Positions 1 to 10,300 of a stretch of DNA of 64,000 bases are shown here, piece by piece (position 1 is the stretch's first letter; the number at the start of each line of letters is the position of its first letter). The DNA is from an uncultured Francisellaceae bacterium (GTDB lineage Bacteria > Pseudomonadota > Gammaproteobacteria > UBA6186 > Azoamicaceae): the NCBI GenBank assembly GCA_945956915.1, contig CAMFJH010000008.1:23430-87429 (forward strand), written 5' to 3'. The position numbers were made by a program, and so were the translations under genes. A model generated the notes under the pieces. It ran no database searches and was not told where the DNA came from. It was given only the letters and a program-made list of their open reading frames with translations.

Positions 1-537
1 GGATTTAAATGGTTTGTAGAAAAATTAAGCAATCATTCAATGGCATTTTGTGGCGAGGAAAGTGCAGGAGCCACTTTTAGCCGCATAAATGGTGACCTGT
101 GGACCACAGATAAAGATGGTATCAGCCTCGCACTACTATCTGCAGAAATAAGTGCTCGCTTAGAAAAAGATATAGGAGATATTTATGCTCAAATAGATCA
201 AATGATTGGGAAGTCTTTTTACAAAAGAATTGATGCTAAGGCAAGCACAACAGAAAAAAATTGGCTAAAAACACTATCACCAGAAGATATCCACCATATG
301 GAGCTGGTGGGTGAAAAAATTGACTCAATTATTACCATGGCCCCTGGCAACAATGCGCCCATTGGCGGACTAAAAGTGATAACTAAAAAGGCTTGGTTTG
401 CAGCACGTCCCTCAGGCACAGAAGATATTTATAGAATCTACGCAGAAAGTTTTGAGACCTCAACACATCTTGATGAGGTTTTGACAGAAGCTAAAAGCAT
501 TATTCAACAAGCATTTACAGAGAAAAAACATGAGTGA
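1..537 (+). CDS. pgm: phosphoglucomutase, C-terminal part (cut by window edge)
   Basis: This is the C-terminal part of phosphoglucomutase, which interconverts glucose-6-P and glucose-1-P in the cytosol. The frame is already open at base 1, so the true start lies outside the window. The visible part carries the sugar-binding GEESAG motif (near base 55) and the phosphate-binding RPSGTED loop (near base 405), both hallmarks of the alpha-D-phosphohexomutase family. It overlaps the start of gnd by 8 bases, so it is probably the upstream gene of the same operon. Glucose-1-P made here feeds GalU (16.2 kb) and then the glucan synthase (7.4-16 kb). The order of motifs and the C-terminal end match the E. 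coli Pgm type. Confidence 0.92.
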   Translation, partial: GFKWFVEKLSNHSMAFCGEESAGATFSRINGDLWTTDKDGISLALLSAEISARLEKDIGDIYAQIDQMIGKSFYKRIDAKASTTEKNWLKTLSPEDIHHMELVGEKIDSIITMAPGNNAPIGGLKVITKKAWFAARPSGTEDIYRIYAESFETSTHLDEVLTEAKSIIQQAFTEKKHE

Positions 538-1951
538 AAATAAAGCAGTGTGCGAAATCGGTATTATAGGCTTAGGCGTGATGGGTAATAATTTGCTGCT
601 GAATATGGCGGATCATGGTTTTAGCGTTGCCGGTTACGATAAAGACGTCATTAAAGTCAATCACTTAAAGCAAATGTCAGAAGCGCATTCTGTGTATAAT
701 ACTGCTGATATCAAGACATTTATAAAACTACTTCGTAGACCTCGTGCTATTTTGTTATTGGTGCCAGCCGGCACTGTGGTAGATTCTGTGATTCAAGAGA
801 TATTAGCGTATCTTGAACCAGATGATCTGATCATTGATGCTGGTAATTCTTATTTCAAAGACACAGATAGACGGATTAGCAATCTTAAGTCTAAAGGCTT
901 TCAATTTATGGGAATAGGTATCTCTGGAGGAGAAGAAGGCGCCCGACATGGACCCAGCATTATGCCAGGAGGTTCACAAGCTGCTTATCAACGTATTCAA
1001 GCCGTATTAGAATCCATTGCGGCCAAAGTCGATAATATGCCTTGTGTTCGATATTTGGGCCCAGGATCCTGTGGACATTTTGTGAAAATGGTTCATAACG
1101 GTATTGAATATGGCATTATGCAGCTCATCGCCGAAAGCTATGATTTAATGAAACGTGGTTTAGGTTTAAGTGATCAGCAACTTCAAAAAACTTATTATGA
1201 CTGGAATAAAGGCGAGTTAAATAGCTATTTAATTGAAATTACCGCTAAAATATTTGATAAAATAGATGAGAAAACAGGAAATAAATTAATTAATAGCATT
1301 TTAGATGTGGCTGCCCAAAATGGGACAGGCATGTGGACCTCACAAAGTGCAATGGAGCTTCAAATCCCTATCCCAAGCATAGATACCGCAGTTACCCAAC
1401 GAGATTTATCTATGTATGTAAATGAACGTTTAAGCATCAGTGCATCTTACCCAAAAACCCCTCTAAAGACACTTCAAGATAGCTCAGTTTTTATTGCCAA
1501 TATACAGGAAGCCTTATTTGCCAGTATCTTCATCGTCTTTACCCAAGGGATGGCATTATTAAAAAAAGCTTCAGATCACTATCAATATCATCTGAATCTT
1601 GAAAATATTGCCAGTATTTGGAGAGGGGGTTGTATTATCCGTACAAAATTATTAGAAAGTATTTGTCAAGCATTCCATACTAAGAACGATTTATCCAATT
1701 TGCTTTTAGATCAAAATATATTACGCAGTGTTATAAATACCCAACCGAGTTTAAGAAGGGTTATTATACAATCCCTTGAATGGGGCATACCTACACCTGC
1801 TTTTATGTCTGCAGTGAGTTATTTAGAAGCTTATAGTAGCCCCTGGTTGCCCGCCAATCTTATTCAAGCGCAACGAGATTTTTTTGGTTCTCATCGTTAT
1901 GAAAGAAATGATATGAAAGGCTCATTTCATACTGAATGGGAGAAAAAATGA
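530..1951 (+). CDS. gnd: 6-phosphogluconate dehydrogenase, decarboxylating
   Basis: This enzyme oxidises and decarboxylates 6-phosphogluconate to ribulose-5-P with NADP+, the last oxidative step of the pentose phosphate pathway. The 473-residue length is normal for the family. The N-terminus has the Rossmann motif GLGVMGNNL (residues about 14-22). The substrate loop [17 protein letters not shown] and the catalytic KMVHNGIEY segment (Lys and Glu) are intact. The C-terminal tail [16 protein letters not shown] is typical. The start ATG lies inside the end of pgm (ATGAGTGA), and the stop overlaps the tkt start as ATGA, so translation is probably coupled along the operon. Confidence 0.96.
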   Translation: MSENKAVCEIGIIGLGVMGNNLLLNMADHGFSVAGYDKDVIKVNHLKQMSEAHSVYNTADIKTFIKLLRRPRAILLLVPAGTVVDSVIQEILAYLEPDDLIIDAGNSYFKDTDRRISNLKSKGFQFMGIGISGGEEGARHGPSIMPGGSQAAYQRIQAVLESIAAKVDNMPCVRYLGPGSCGHFVKMVHNGIEYGIMQLIAESYDLMKRGLGLSDQQLQKTYYDWNKGELNSYLIEITAKIFDKIDEKTGNKLINSILDVAAQNGTGMWTSQSAMELQIPIPSIDTAVTQRDLSMYVNERLSISASYPKTPLKTLQDSSVFIANIQEALFASIFIVFTQGMALLKKASDHYQYHLNLENIASIWRGGCIIRTKLLESICQAFHTKNDLSNLLLDQNILRSVINTQPSLRRVIIQSLEWGIPTPAFMSAVSYLEAYSSPWLPANLIQAQRDFFGSHRYERNDMKGSFHTEWEKK

Positions 1952-4029
1952 AATCATCCATGAATGCTGATCAACTCAATATCAATACTATTCGCATGTT
2001 ATCGATTGATGCCATCCAAAAAGCCAATAGCGGGCATCCAGGTTTACCCATGGGGGCCGCTTCAATGGCTTATGTTTTATGGACACGTTTTTTAAAACAT
2101 AATCCACAAAACCCAAAGTGGTATGATCGTGATCGCTTTGTACTTTCTGCGGGGCATGGTTCTATGTTGCTCTACAGTTTGTTGTATCTCACAGGCTATG
2201 ATGTTCCGATGGAGCAAATTAAACAATTTCGTCAATGGGGCAGTATCACCCCAGGACATCCAGAAAGTCAATTAACACCAGGAGTTGAAGTTACTACCGG
2301 TCCACTAGGACAAGGGTTTGCAAATGGAGTAGGCATGGCCATTGCAGAAGCTCACTTAGGGGCTAGATTTAACCAAAAAGGGTTTAATATTGTTAATCAT
2401 TTTACTTATGGAATAGTCAGCGATGACGATTTAATGGAAGGCGTAGCTTCGGAAGCTGCGTCTCTTGCGGGACATTTGAAACTGGGGAAATTAATTTATT
2501 TATATGATAATAATCATATAACCCTTTCTGCTGCGACTTCACTGACTTTTACAGAAGATTGTGCAAAGCGTTTTGAAGCCTATGGATGGCATACCCAAAT
2601 TATTGAAGAAGCTAATAATGTAGAAGCAGTCCATACAGCTATTTTAAAAGCTCGGGAACAAACTGAACAACCTTCTTTAATTTTGATTAAATCCCATATA
2701 GGCTTTGGTTCTCCTCATAAACAAGATACCTACGAAGCACATGGTTCCCCTCTGGGGGCTGAAGAGGTGAAGTTAAGTAAACAAACTTTAGAATGGCCAA
2801 TAAAACCTGACTTTTACGTTCCTAGAAAAAGCTTAAGCTATTTTCGAAAAGCCATTGCTAAAGGACAAGCATTAGAGAAAAAATGGCAATTGCTTTTAAA
2901 TGCTTATACAAAAAAATATCCAAAACTGGCAAATGAATTACAAGATTTGATCTCAGGCAATTTAAAAAAAGATTGGAATGTCAATATACCTTTCTTTCCT
3001 ACGGATAACAAAGGTATCGCTACGCGTGATGCTTCATCTCAAGTGATGCAAGTTATCAGTGTCGCAGTCCCTGGCTTTATGGGAGGTTCAGCAGATCTAA
3101 ATCCCTCAACCAAGACCGCATTAAAAAATTATGGAAATTTTGAAAATACTAATACTGATCAAGGCGATTTGCAAGGTAAAATAGAAGGTTCTTGGGATTA
3201 TTCAGGACGCAATTTATTTTTTGGTGTGAGAGAGCATGCCATGAGTGCAATTGCTAACGGATTAGCGACTTTTAAAGGTATTATTCCTTTTGTTTCAACC
3301 TTTTTAATTTTTTCTGATTATCTAAGACCCACCATACGTCTTGCAGCGTTGATGAAAATTCAAATGATTTATGTATTTACACATGACAGTATTGGTCTAG
3401 GAGAAGATGGTCCCACACATCAACCCGTGGAACAATTGGCTAGTTTAAGAGCCATTCCTCGCTTAATTGTGATACGGCCTGCCGATGCAAATGAAACAGC
3501 GGTGGCTTGGCAGCTTGCGATTGAAACGTTTCATCATCCAATTGCTCTGATTTTAACAAGACAAGCAGTACCTACTCTAAATAGAACATGCTATGCGAGT
3601 GCTTCGCAACTTAGCAGGGGTGCTTATATTTTAGCCGATCCCTCAAAAGCTAAACCCGTACTCATTCTAATAGCTACAGGTTCGGAAGTACAACTGATTG
3701 TTAAAGCGCAAAAAAAATTAGAAAAACAAAAAATACATGTACGGATTGTATCAATGCCCAGTTGGGAACTCTTTGAAGCCCAATCAAAAAAATATCGAGA
3801 CCGTGTGTTGCCTAGTTCAATACCTTTAAGAATTGCAATTGAAGCCGGTGTTGCCCAAGGGTGGGAGCGTTATGTTGGTTCTTATGGAGAAGTAATCAGT
3901 ATAGAAAAATTTGGCGCTTCTGCAGCGGGCGAGCTTATCATGAAAAAATATGGGTTTTCGGTAGAAAATATTTGCAAGCGCGTGAAAAATTTACTCAGGA
4001 GAAAAAAATCATGCAAGTCAATCCCTTGA
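1948..4029 (+). CDS. tkt: transketolase (TPP-dependent)
   Basis: Transketolase transfers two-carbon ketol units between pentose and hexose phosphates. I chose ATG 1948 rather than the in-frame ATG at 1936 because GGGAGA lies just upstream and the ATG overlaps the gnd stop. Family signatures are present: SGHPGLPMG at the N-terminus, [17 protein letters not shown], the proton-relay Glu in [12 protein letters not shown], and [15 protein letters not shown]. The odd point is the TPP/metal motif, which reads SDDDLMEG (residues 158-165) where the family has a Gly after the first Asp (GDG or DGD). The following IDG stretch is also altered (ITLSAATS). The enzyme may be impaired or simply variant. The 693-residue length is normal. 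Confidence 0.93.
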   Translation: MKSSMNADQLNINTIRMLSIDAIQKANSGHPGLPMGAASMAYVLWTRFLKHNPQNPKWYDRDRFVLSAGHGSMLLYSLLYLTGYDVPMEQIKQFRQWGSITPGHPESQLTPGVEVTTGPLGQGFANGVGMAIAEAHLGARFNQKGFNIVNHFTYGIVSDDDLMEGVASEAASLAGHLKLGKLIYLYDNNHITLSAATSLTFTEDCAKRFEAYGWHTQIIEEANNVEAVHTAILKAREQTEQPSLILIKSHIGFGSPHKQDTYEAHGSPLGAEEVKLSKQTLEWPIKPDFYVPRKSLSYFRKAIAKGQALEKKWQLLLNAYTKKYPKLANELQDLISGNLKKDWNVNIPFFPTDNKGIATRDASSQVMQVISVAVPGFMGGSADLNPSTKTALKNYGNFENTNTDQGDLQGKIEGSWDYSGRNLFFGVREHAMSAIANGLATFKGIIPFVSTFLIFSDYLRPTIRLAALMKIQMIYVFTHDSIGLGEDGPTHQPVEQLASLRAIPRLIVIRPADANETAVAWQLAIETFHHPIALILTRQAVPTLNRTCYASASQLSRGAYILADPSKAKPVLILIATGSEVQLIVKAQKKLEKQKIHVRIVSMPSWELFEAQSKKYRDRVLPSSIPLRIAIEAGVAQGWERYVGSYGEVISIEKFGASAAGELIMKKYGFSVENICKRVKNLLRRKKSCKSIP

Positions 4030-5120
4030 GACAATTAGAAACATTGGGTCAATCTATTTGGCTGGATTATATTAAACGCAGCCTAATCCGACAAAATACA
4101 TTAAAAAATTTAATCACTAACGATGGTTTAAGTGGAATAACCTCAAATCCTTCTATATTTGAAAAAGCAATTGCAGAGAGTGATGAATATGATCAAGATA
4201 TTCAAAAAATGAAAAAAAATAACATACCCACGCATGATATTTTCGAATCTTTAACACAACAAGATGTAAAAGAAGCTGCCGATGTTTTTAAACCAGTTTA
4301 TAATAATACCTACCACAAAGATGGGTTTGTTAGCTTAGAAGTAAACCCACATCTGGCTCACGATACACAGGGAACTCTTATTGAAGCACGACGTTTGTGG
4401 CAAGCATTAGATAGATCAAATGTTATGATTAAAGTACCTGCAACGCGTGAAGGGATCCCCGCTATTCAACAATTGATTTCTGAAGGTGTTAATGTTAATA
4501 TCACATTGCTTTTTGGTATCCCAAGATATAAAGCAGTCATAGAAGCTTATCTTGCGGGTTTGGAAATGCGTCTTAGTTTTGGAAAGCCCATTGATTCAAT
4601 TGCTTCTGTTGCGAGCTTTTTCCTAAGCCGTATCGATGTATTGGTAGATCCGATATTAGATACCCTAATAACCCATTCTGGTGAGATTTGCAGCCTAGCT
4701 AAAAAAATGCAAGGAGAAGTGGCTATTGCTTCTGCAAAAATGGCTTATCAAATTTATCAAGAAACGATTAACTCTGAGCGATTTAAAAAATTAATTCAAG
4801 AGGGCGCACAACCGCAACGATTGCTTTGGGCCAGCACAGGTACTAAAAATCCGAGCTACAGTGATATTAAATATATCGAAGCATTGATAGGCCCGGAAAC
4901 CGTCAATACAATACCCGTAGAAACTTTAGATGCATATAGAGATCATGGAAATCCTCAACCCAATTTAGAAAAAAACATGGAAAACGCCAGATGGATTTTT
5001 GAAAATTTACCAAAATTAGGTATTGATATAGATACCCTAAGCCAACGATTAGAAGATGAAGGTATTCAAAAATTTATAGAAGCCTTTGATAAACTGATAA
5101 TTGCATTGCAGGAGAAATAA
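4011..5120 (+). CDS. tal: transaldolase (long type)
   Basis: Transaldolase moves a three-carbon dihydroxyacetone unit between sugar phosphates through a Schiff-base lysine. The start is ATG 4011, preceded by CAGGAGA. The open frame reaches back to 3861, but that part only shadows tkt. The protein has 369 residues, longer than the E. coli TalB type (about 317), and resembles the cyanobacterial/actinobacterial-type family: [16 protein letters not shown] near the N-terminus, VMIKVPAT with the likely catalytic Lys, and [15 protein letters not shown]. It overlaps tkt by 19 bases and is followed by zwf after 2 bases. The family type suggests the operon, or this gene, has a non-gammaproteobacterial history; that is inference. 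Confidence 0.93.
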   Translation: MQVNPLRQLETLGQSIWLDYIKRSLIRQNTLKNLITNDGLSGITSNPSIFEKAIAESDEYDQDIQKMKKNNIPTHDIFESLTQQDVKEAADVFKPVYNNTYHKDGFVSLEVNPHLAHDTQGTLIEARRLWQALDRSNVMIKVPATREGIPAIQQLISEGVNVNITLLFGIPRYKAVIEAYLAGLEMRLSFGKPIDSIASVASFFLSRIDVLVDPILDTLITHSGEICSLAKKMQGEVAIASAKMAYQIYQETINSERFKKLIQEGAQPQRLLWASTGTKNPSYSDIKYIEALIGPETVNTIPVETLDAYRDHGNPQPNLEKNMENARWIFENLPKLGIDIDTLSQRLEDEGIQKFIEAFDKLIIALQEK

Positions 5121-5122
5121 AT

Positions 5123-6607
5123 ATGAATGTGGCGGCCCCCTGCATTTTAGTTATTTTTGGCATTTGTGGCGATTTAACAAAACGCTTGCTCTATCCTGCT
5201 ATTTGCAATCTAGGAACTAAAGGGTTACTCAATAATAATTTTTGCATTGTGGGTGTTTCTCAAGAATCTCATACAAACGAAACGTATAGAGAATTACTAA
5301 AAAATAATATAAATGAATTTATTCAAGCGCCAGCTACCAAACAATTTGGTATTGATTTGTCTCAGCGCGTATATTATTGTCCAGGTGACTTTAGTGATCC
5401 AAATACCTATGTACAATTAAAAATACAGTTAGAAGCATTACCATTAGAGCTTAGAAGTCAAAATATTTTATTCTATTTTGCAACCCCACCCAATTTTATT
5501 GGTACTATTGCCACAGAACTGCATAGTGCAGAATTGCTTCTTGAAAAGCCAGATCAATATTTTAGACGCATTATTGTTGAGAAACCCTTTGGTCATGATT
5601 TAGATTCGGCTAAAAAATTAAATCAGTTATTAAGTGCTTTGCTCAAAGAGTCTCAAATATTTAGAATTGATCATTTTTTAGGCAAAGAAACTGTGCAAAA
5701 CCTCTTAGCTTTTCGTTTTTCAAATGGCATTTTTGAACCCATCTGGAATCGCCGTTACATTGATCATATACAAATAACGGTTGCAGAAACTTTAGGTGTC
5801 GAATTAAGAGGTTCTTATTATGAAAATGCCGGTGCACTAAGGGATATGGTGCCCAATCATTTATTTCAGCTCTTAAGCTTAATTACAATGGAACCTCCCA
5901 TATCATTTTTAGCCGATTATATTCAAGATGAAAAAGAAAAAATCATGCATGCTATTCAAATTTTAAAACCTGAACAGGTATTTTTACAAGCTGTAAGAGG
6001 ACAGTATGCCCAGGGTTTTATTAATAATGTTTCGGTACCAGGCTATAGAGCAGAAAAGAATGTTTCTCCTGTTTCTTCCGTAGAAACCTTCGTGGCTTTA
6101 AAACTACAGTTAGATAACTGGAGGTGGCTACATGTCCCCTTTTATTTGCGGACAGGTAAACGTTTAAAAGCACATACTTCAGAAATAATTGTTCAATTTA
6201 ATTCAGGTCCTTCCACTTTGTTTGGTGGTACCGATAAAAACATATTGCCCAATTTATTACGTATCAACATTCAACCGGAAGAAGGTATTTCACTGCAATT
6301 TAATGCTAAAATCCCTGGTCAAGAAATGAAATTAGGACCCGTTGATATGAAATTTAAATACAGTGATTATTTTGGGGTAGAACCTCAAACTGGATATGAA
6401 ACCATTTTATACGATTGTATGAATGGAGATCACACGCTTTTTAATCGAGCTGAAATGGTTGAAACTGAATGGAGTGTGGTACAACCCATTTTAGATGTAT
6501 GGAGTACCCTAGCACCTCGTGAATTTCCAAACTACAGTGCAGGCACATGGGGTCCAAAAGAATCCGACGCATTATTACAAAAGGATGGCAGAGAATGGAT
6601 ATTGTAA
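5123..6607 (+). CDS. zwf: glucose-6-phosphate 1-dehydrogenase
   Basis: Zwf oxidises glucose-6-P to 6-phosphogluconolactone, making NADPH and committing carbon to the oxidative pentose phosphate branch. The protein has 494 residues, normal for the family. Visible motifs are the nucleotide-binding FGICGDLTKRLLYPA (residues about 11-25) and the substrate-binding RIDHFLGKE (near residue 186), with EKPFGHDL just before it. A conserved FLRTGK-like stretch (FYLRTGKRL) follows. The gene starts 2 bases after tal and overlaps pgl by 13 bases, so it is a member of the same operon. Confidence 0.96.
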   Translation: MNVAAPCILVIFGICGDLTKRLLYPAICNLGTKGLLNNNFCIVGVSQESHTNETYRELLKNNINEFIQAPATKQFGIDLSQRVYYCPGDFSDPNTYVQLKIQLEALPLELRSQNILFYFATPPNFIGTIATELHSAELLLEKPDQYFRRIIVEKPFGHDLDSAKKLNQLLSALLKESQIFRIDHFLGKETVQNLLAFRFSNGIFEPIWNRRYIDHIQITVAETLGVELRGSYYENAGALRDMVPNHLFQLLSLITMEPPISFLADYIQDEKEKIMHAIQILKPEQVFLQAVRGQYAQGFINNVSVPGYRAEKNVSPVSSVETFVALKLQLDNWRWLHVPFYLRTGKRLKAHTSEIIVQFNSGPSTLFGGTDKNILPNLLRINIQPEEGISLQFNAKIPGQEMKLGPVDMKFKYSDYFGVEPQTGYETILYDCMNGDHTLFNRAEMVETEWSVVQPILDVWSTLAPREFPNYSAGTWGPKESDALLQKDGREWIL

Positions 6608-7383
6608 AAAAAAATGATTTGTATATTTTTTCAGATCCCAAAGCATTATTTGAGGCTCTAGTACTTGATTTTATGTATAGAGCGCAAACAGCTATTGAGA
6701 TTCAAGGTATATTTAGAGTAGTGCTTCCCGGTGGCAATACCCCTAAATTATTTTTTGATACCTTAGTTGAAATGGCAAGCCATGAAAAAAAAATCGCTTG
6801 GCATAAAATTATATTTTTTTTTGGAGACGAGCGTTATGTGCCAAAAATGCACGTTGACAATAACTATCATATGGCCTATGAGCATTTGTTTTCTAAGCTT
6901 CCAATTGATCCAAACAATATACATAGAATTTTAACAGAGTTTAAAAATGCCCATGATGCAGCCAAAGATTATGAAGAAACCTTACGTACAATATTTCATT
7001 GTCATCCTAATGAATTTCCGCATTTTGATTTAATTTATCTTGGTCTTGGCGAAGATGCCCATACAGCTTCTTTAATGCCTCTTACTGATCTCGTCATACA
7101 ATATGCAAAATCTGATATTCAAGAAAATTACCAATTGGTAGCAGCGGTGTGGCTCCCAGAACAAAATAAGTATAGAATAACCTTAACCCCTTCTATTATT
7201 AATCAAGCAGAAAGCATTGTATTTATGGTGACAGGGCTTAATAAAGCACTTGCTGTTTATAAAACCTTAAAAGGCAGCTATCATCCACAACAGATACCCG
7301 CACAATTAATCCATTGTATACATAATCCTACTGTTTGGTTTTTGGATAAGGATGCTGCCCGCGAAATAACAATCAGGAGCTAA
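6595..7383 (+). CDS. pgl: 6-phosphogluconolactonase
   Basis: Pgl hydrolyses the lactone made by Zwf to 6-phosphogluconate, which Gnd then uses. The frame opens at 6547, but ATG 6595 with GGCAGAG upstream gives the usual N-terminus and 262 residues. Motifs of the DevB/SOL-type family are present: LPGGNTPKLFF, FFGDERYVP, and LGLGEDAHTASLMP, where the family usually has DGHTASLFP. It is the last gene of the operon. Its stop lies only 3 bases from the stop of the convergent glucan synthase gene. Confidence 0.93.
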   Translation: MDIVKKNDLYIFSDPKALFEALVLDFMYRAQTAIEIQGIFRVVLPGGNTPKLFFDTLVEMASHEKKIAWHKIIFFFGDERYVPKMHVDNNYHMAYEHLFSKLPIDPNNIHRILTEFKNAHDAAKDYEETLRTIFHCHPNEFPHFDLIYLGLGEDAHTASLMPLTDLVIQYAKSDIQENYQLVAAVWLPEQNKYRITLTPSIINQAESIVFMVTGLNKALAVYKTLKGSYHPQQIPAQLIHCIHNPTVWFLDKDAAREITIRS

Positions 7384-7386
7384 TGT

Positions 7387-10300
7387 TTATATGTGAGCAG
7401 CAGGTTGGATCCTTACAAAATAAATAGTAATATGATGTGTTTTTAGATCATCAATTAAAGTAATTCGATTTTCTGCGATAAGCACATTATCTAATAAAAT
7501 TTCAGTTTTAGTTTTTGAACTTTCAATTTTAATCTTATAAATTGTTTTGCCATATTGATATTCCATATCAAAACCATTCCAATTATCAGGTAGTAAAGGC
7601 GTTATGCTTAATTGATTGCCATTTTCAAGTTTTAAACCCAATAAAGTTTCTGTGATTAATCGGTATAGCCATCCTGCAGATCCGGTATACCAACTCCATC
7701 CCCCTCGACCTGTATGAGGTTTTACACTGTAAACATCACCGGCTACAGCATAAGGTTCAATTTTATATCGTTCAATTTCTTCCTTTGTTCTGCCATGATG
7801 AATAGGATTAATCATGTCTAATAATTCCCATGCCGTTTTTTGTTGCCCTGATTGTGCAAAGGCCATAATGGCCCAAATGGCAGCATGCGTATATTGTCCT
7901 CCATTTTCCCTAATCCCGGGTACATAGCCTTTAATATAGCCAGGATTTGGTTTTGCAGTATTAAAAGGGGGATCCAGTAATTTAATCAAGCCCTCATTGG
8001 GATTGACTAAATATTGATACAAAGCTGCTAAAGCTTGTTTAGAACGGGTTTTATCTGCAGCTTGAGATAGCACAGACCAACTTTGGGCAATTGAATCGAT
8101 TTTACACTCTTCATTAGTAGCTGATCCTAAAGGTGTTCCATCATCGAAGTAGGCACGTTTGTACCATTGGCCATCCCAGGCATGTGTTTCCAATTGTTCT
8201 TGTAGTTTTTGACTTTCTACATCACAACGTGAGGCAAAATCATGATCACCATACTGCACAGCAAGTGGTGCAAAATCTTTAAGAACTTTGTACAAGAAAA
8301 AGCCTAGCCAAACACTTTCTCCTCGCCCCAGTTTACCCACTAAGTTCATGCCATCATTCCAATCCCCTGACCCTATGAGTGGTAAACCATGTTGGCCCCA
8401 CTGTAAGCCATGATGGATAGCACGCACTGCATGCTCGTAAAGACTAAAACTTGTATTTCCTATGATAGGTAAATCATAATAAGATTCTTCTTCAGGTTTT
8501 AAAGCACGCCCCTGTAAAAAGGGCATTTTTTCTTCTAAAATGCTGATATCTCCTGTTGCTTTAATGTAATGGCAAAGTGCAAAGGGAAGCCATAAATAAT
8601 CATCTGAGCAACGTGTGCGCACTCCACGATTTTGGGGTGGATGCCACCAGTGTTGTACATCACCTTCCTCAAACTGATGTGCAGCACAGACCAATAAATG
8701 TTCGCGGAAAAGTTTTGGAACAATAAGCGTTAAAGCCATTACATCTTGTAATTGATCTCTAAAGCCAAAAGCACCCCCTGATTGATAATAGCCACTACGG
8801 CCCCATAAGCGGCTAGAGAGTGTTTGATATAGTAGCCAATGATTTGTTAAAATATTGAGTGCGGGATCAGGGGTGTTTACCTTGATTTTAGTACAAGTGT
8901 CTTGCCAGTATTGATGTACAGCACTTAAAATAGATTGAAAAGCGGCTACACCTTGATAACGTTGTACCAGTACACATGCCGATTCCCTATTTTGGGCAGC
9001 ACCTAGGGTGAATACAATATCTCTGGATTGTCCTGCAGCCAAATGAAAATTGAATTGAATAGCCGCACAAGGATCAAAGCCTGCACCCACACGATCGGAT
9101 AAATGTCTGCGTTCTAATCCTGCAGGTTGACGAAGACTTCGATTACGTCCAATAAATTCAGCTCGATCGCCTGTCACACTACGTTTATTAAGATCTAAGC
9201 TTGCTGTTGTTGCATCAAAAAATGCAGTACGTCCACTAAATTCAGTATTGTAATGATTATAAGCCAGTACTGCGCCATTTTTTGATATTTCAGTGACAAT
9301 ATACATGGCATTTTTATTCCTCAAATCACCCAAAACCCAAGTCACATAACCTGTTGCAGAGAGCAAGCGAGATCTTACAGAATCATTGCGAATTTTTAAA
9401 AGCACACATTTCACAGACGAATCTAAGGCAACTGTCATCCATAATTCCGAATAAATACCTGTTTCATTGTGCTCGAATACACTATACCCCAAACCATGGC
9501 GCGTTTGATAATCACCCTGCCCACGACAGGGGAGTGCCGTTGGCGACCATACTAAACCACTTTCATCATCTCTAAGATAAAAAGCTTCTCCTGAAGTATC
9601 CTGGAGTGGATCATTCTCCCAAGGGCTCAATCTAAATTCATGTGCATTTTCAAACCAAGTGTAGCTTTGGCCACTTTCAGATACCAAGCTACCAAACTGT
9701 GAATTAGCAAGCACATTGGCCCAAGGAGCTGGCGTAGGGTTTTCTTCCATTAAGCGAATAATATATTCATCTCCTGTGCTCGAAAATCCACCCCATTCAT
9801 TAAAAAATTTAAGATCTGCAAGATTTGATCCTAATGGTGCTGATTTTGAATTTTTTTGAAGATGCGAAATTACGTTAACATCTAAAAGTGGGATCGGTGG
9901 AGGGCTTACTCGTCTACGATTTAATTGCTCCTTTAAGGAACCTCGTTTATCGGAAAGAATGGCACGTGCCACAGTTTTTAATAAGATCAAATCTTCTGCA
10001 GGCACTTTTTCAAGTGAACGAACTACAATATTTCCACCATTCTCTGGCTTACTAGCAGCAGTTACAAAACTCATAATTTGCTCTTGTAATGTTTGACGAT
10101 AACCGCTTTCTTCACCATTGAGTATGACGATATCTACAAATAACCCTTTTATTCGCCAGTAAGCTTGAGCATGTATTAATTGATGAACAAGCTCAATATT
10201 CAGAGCATCTTCAATAAATAACAATACAATGGGCAAATCCCCTGAAATAGAATATGGCCATAATCCTGATTGACCTTTTTGATTCTTTGCTAAAATACTG

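Noticed and set aside
3861..4010. N-terminal extension of transaldolase
   Set aside because: The extra residues are the out-of-frame shadow of tkt; a clear CAGGAGA site precedes ATG 4011.
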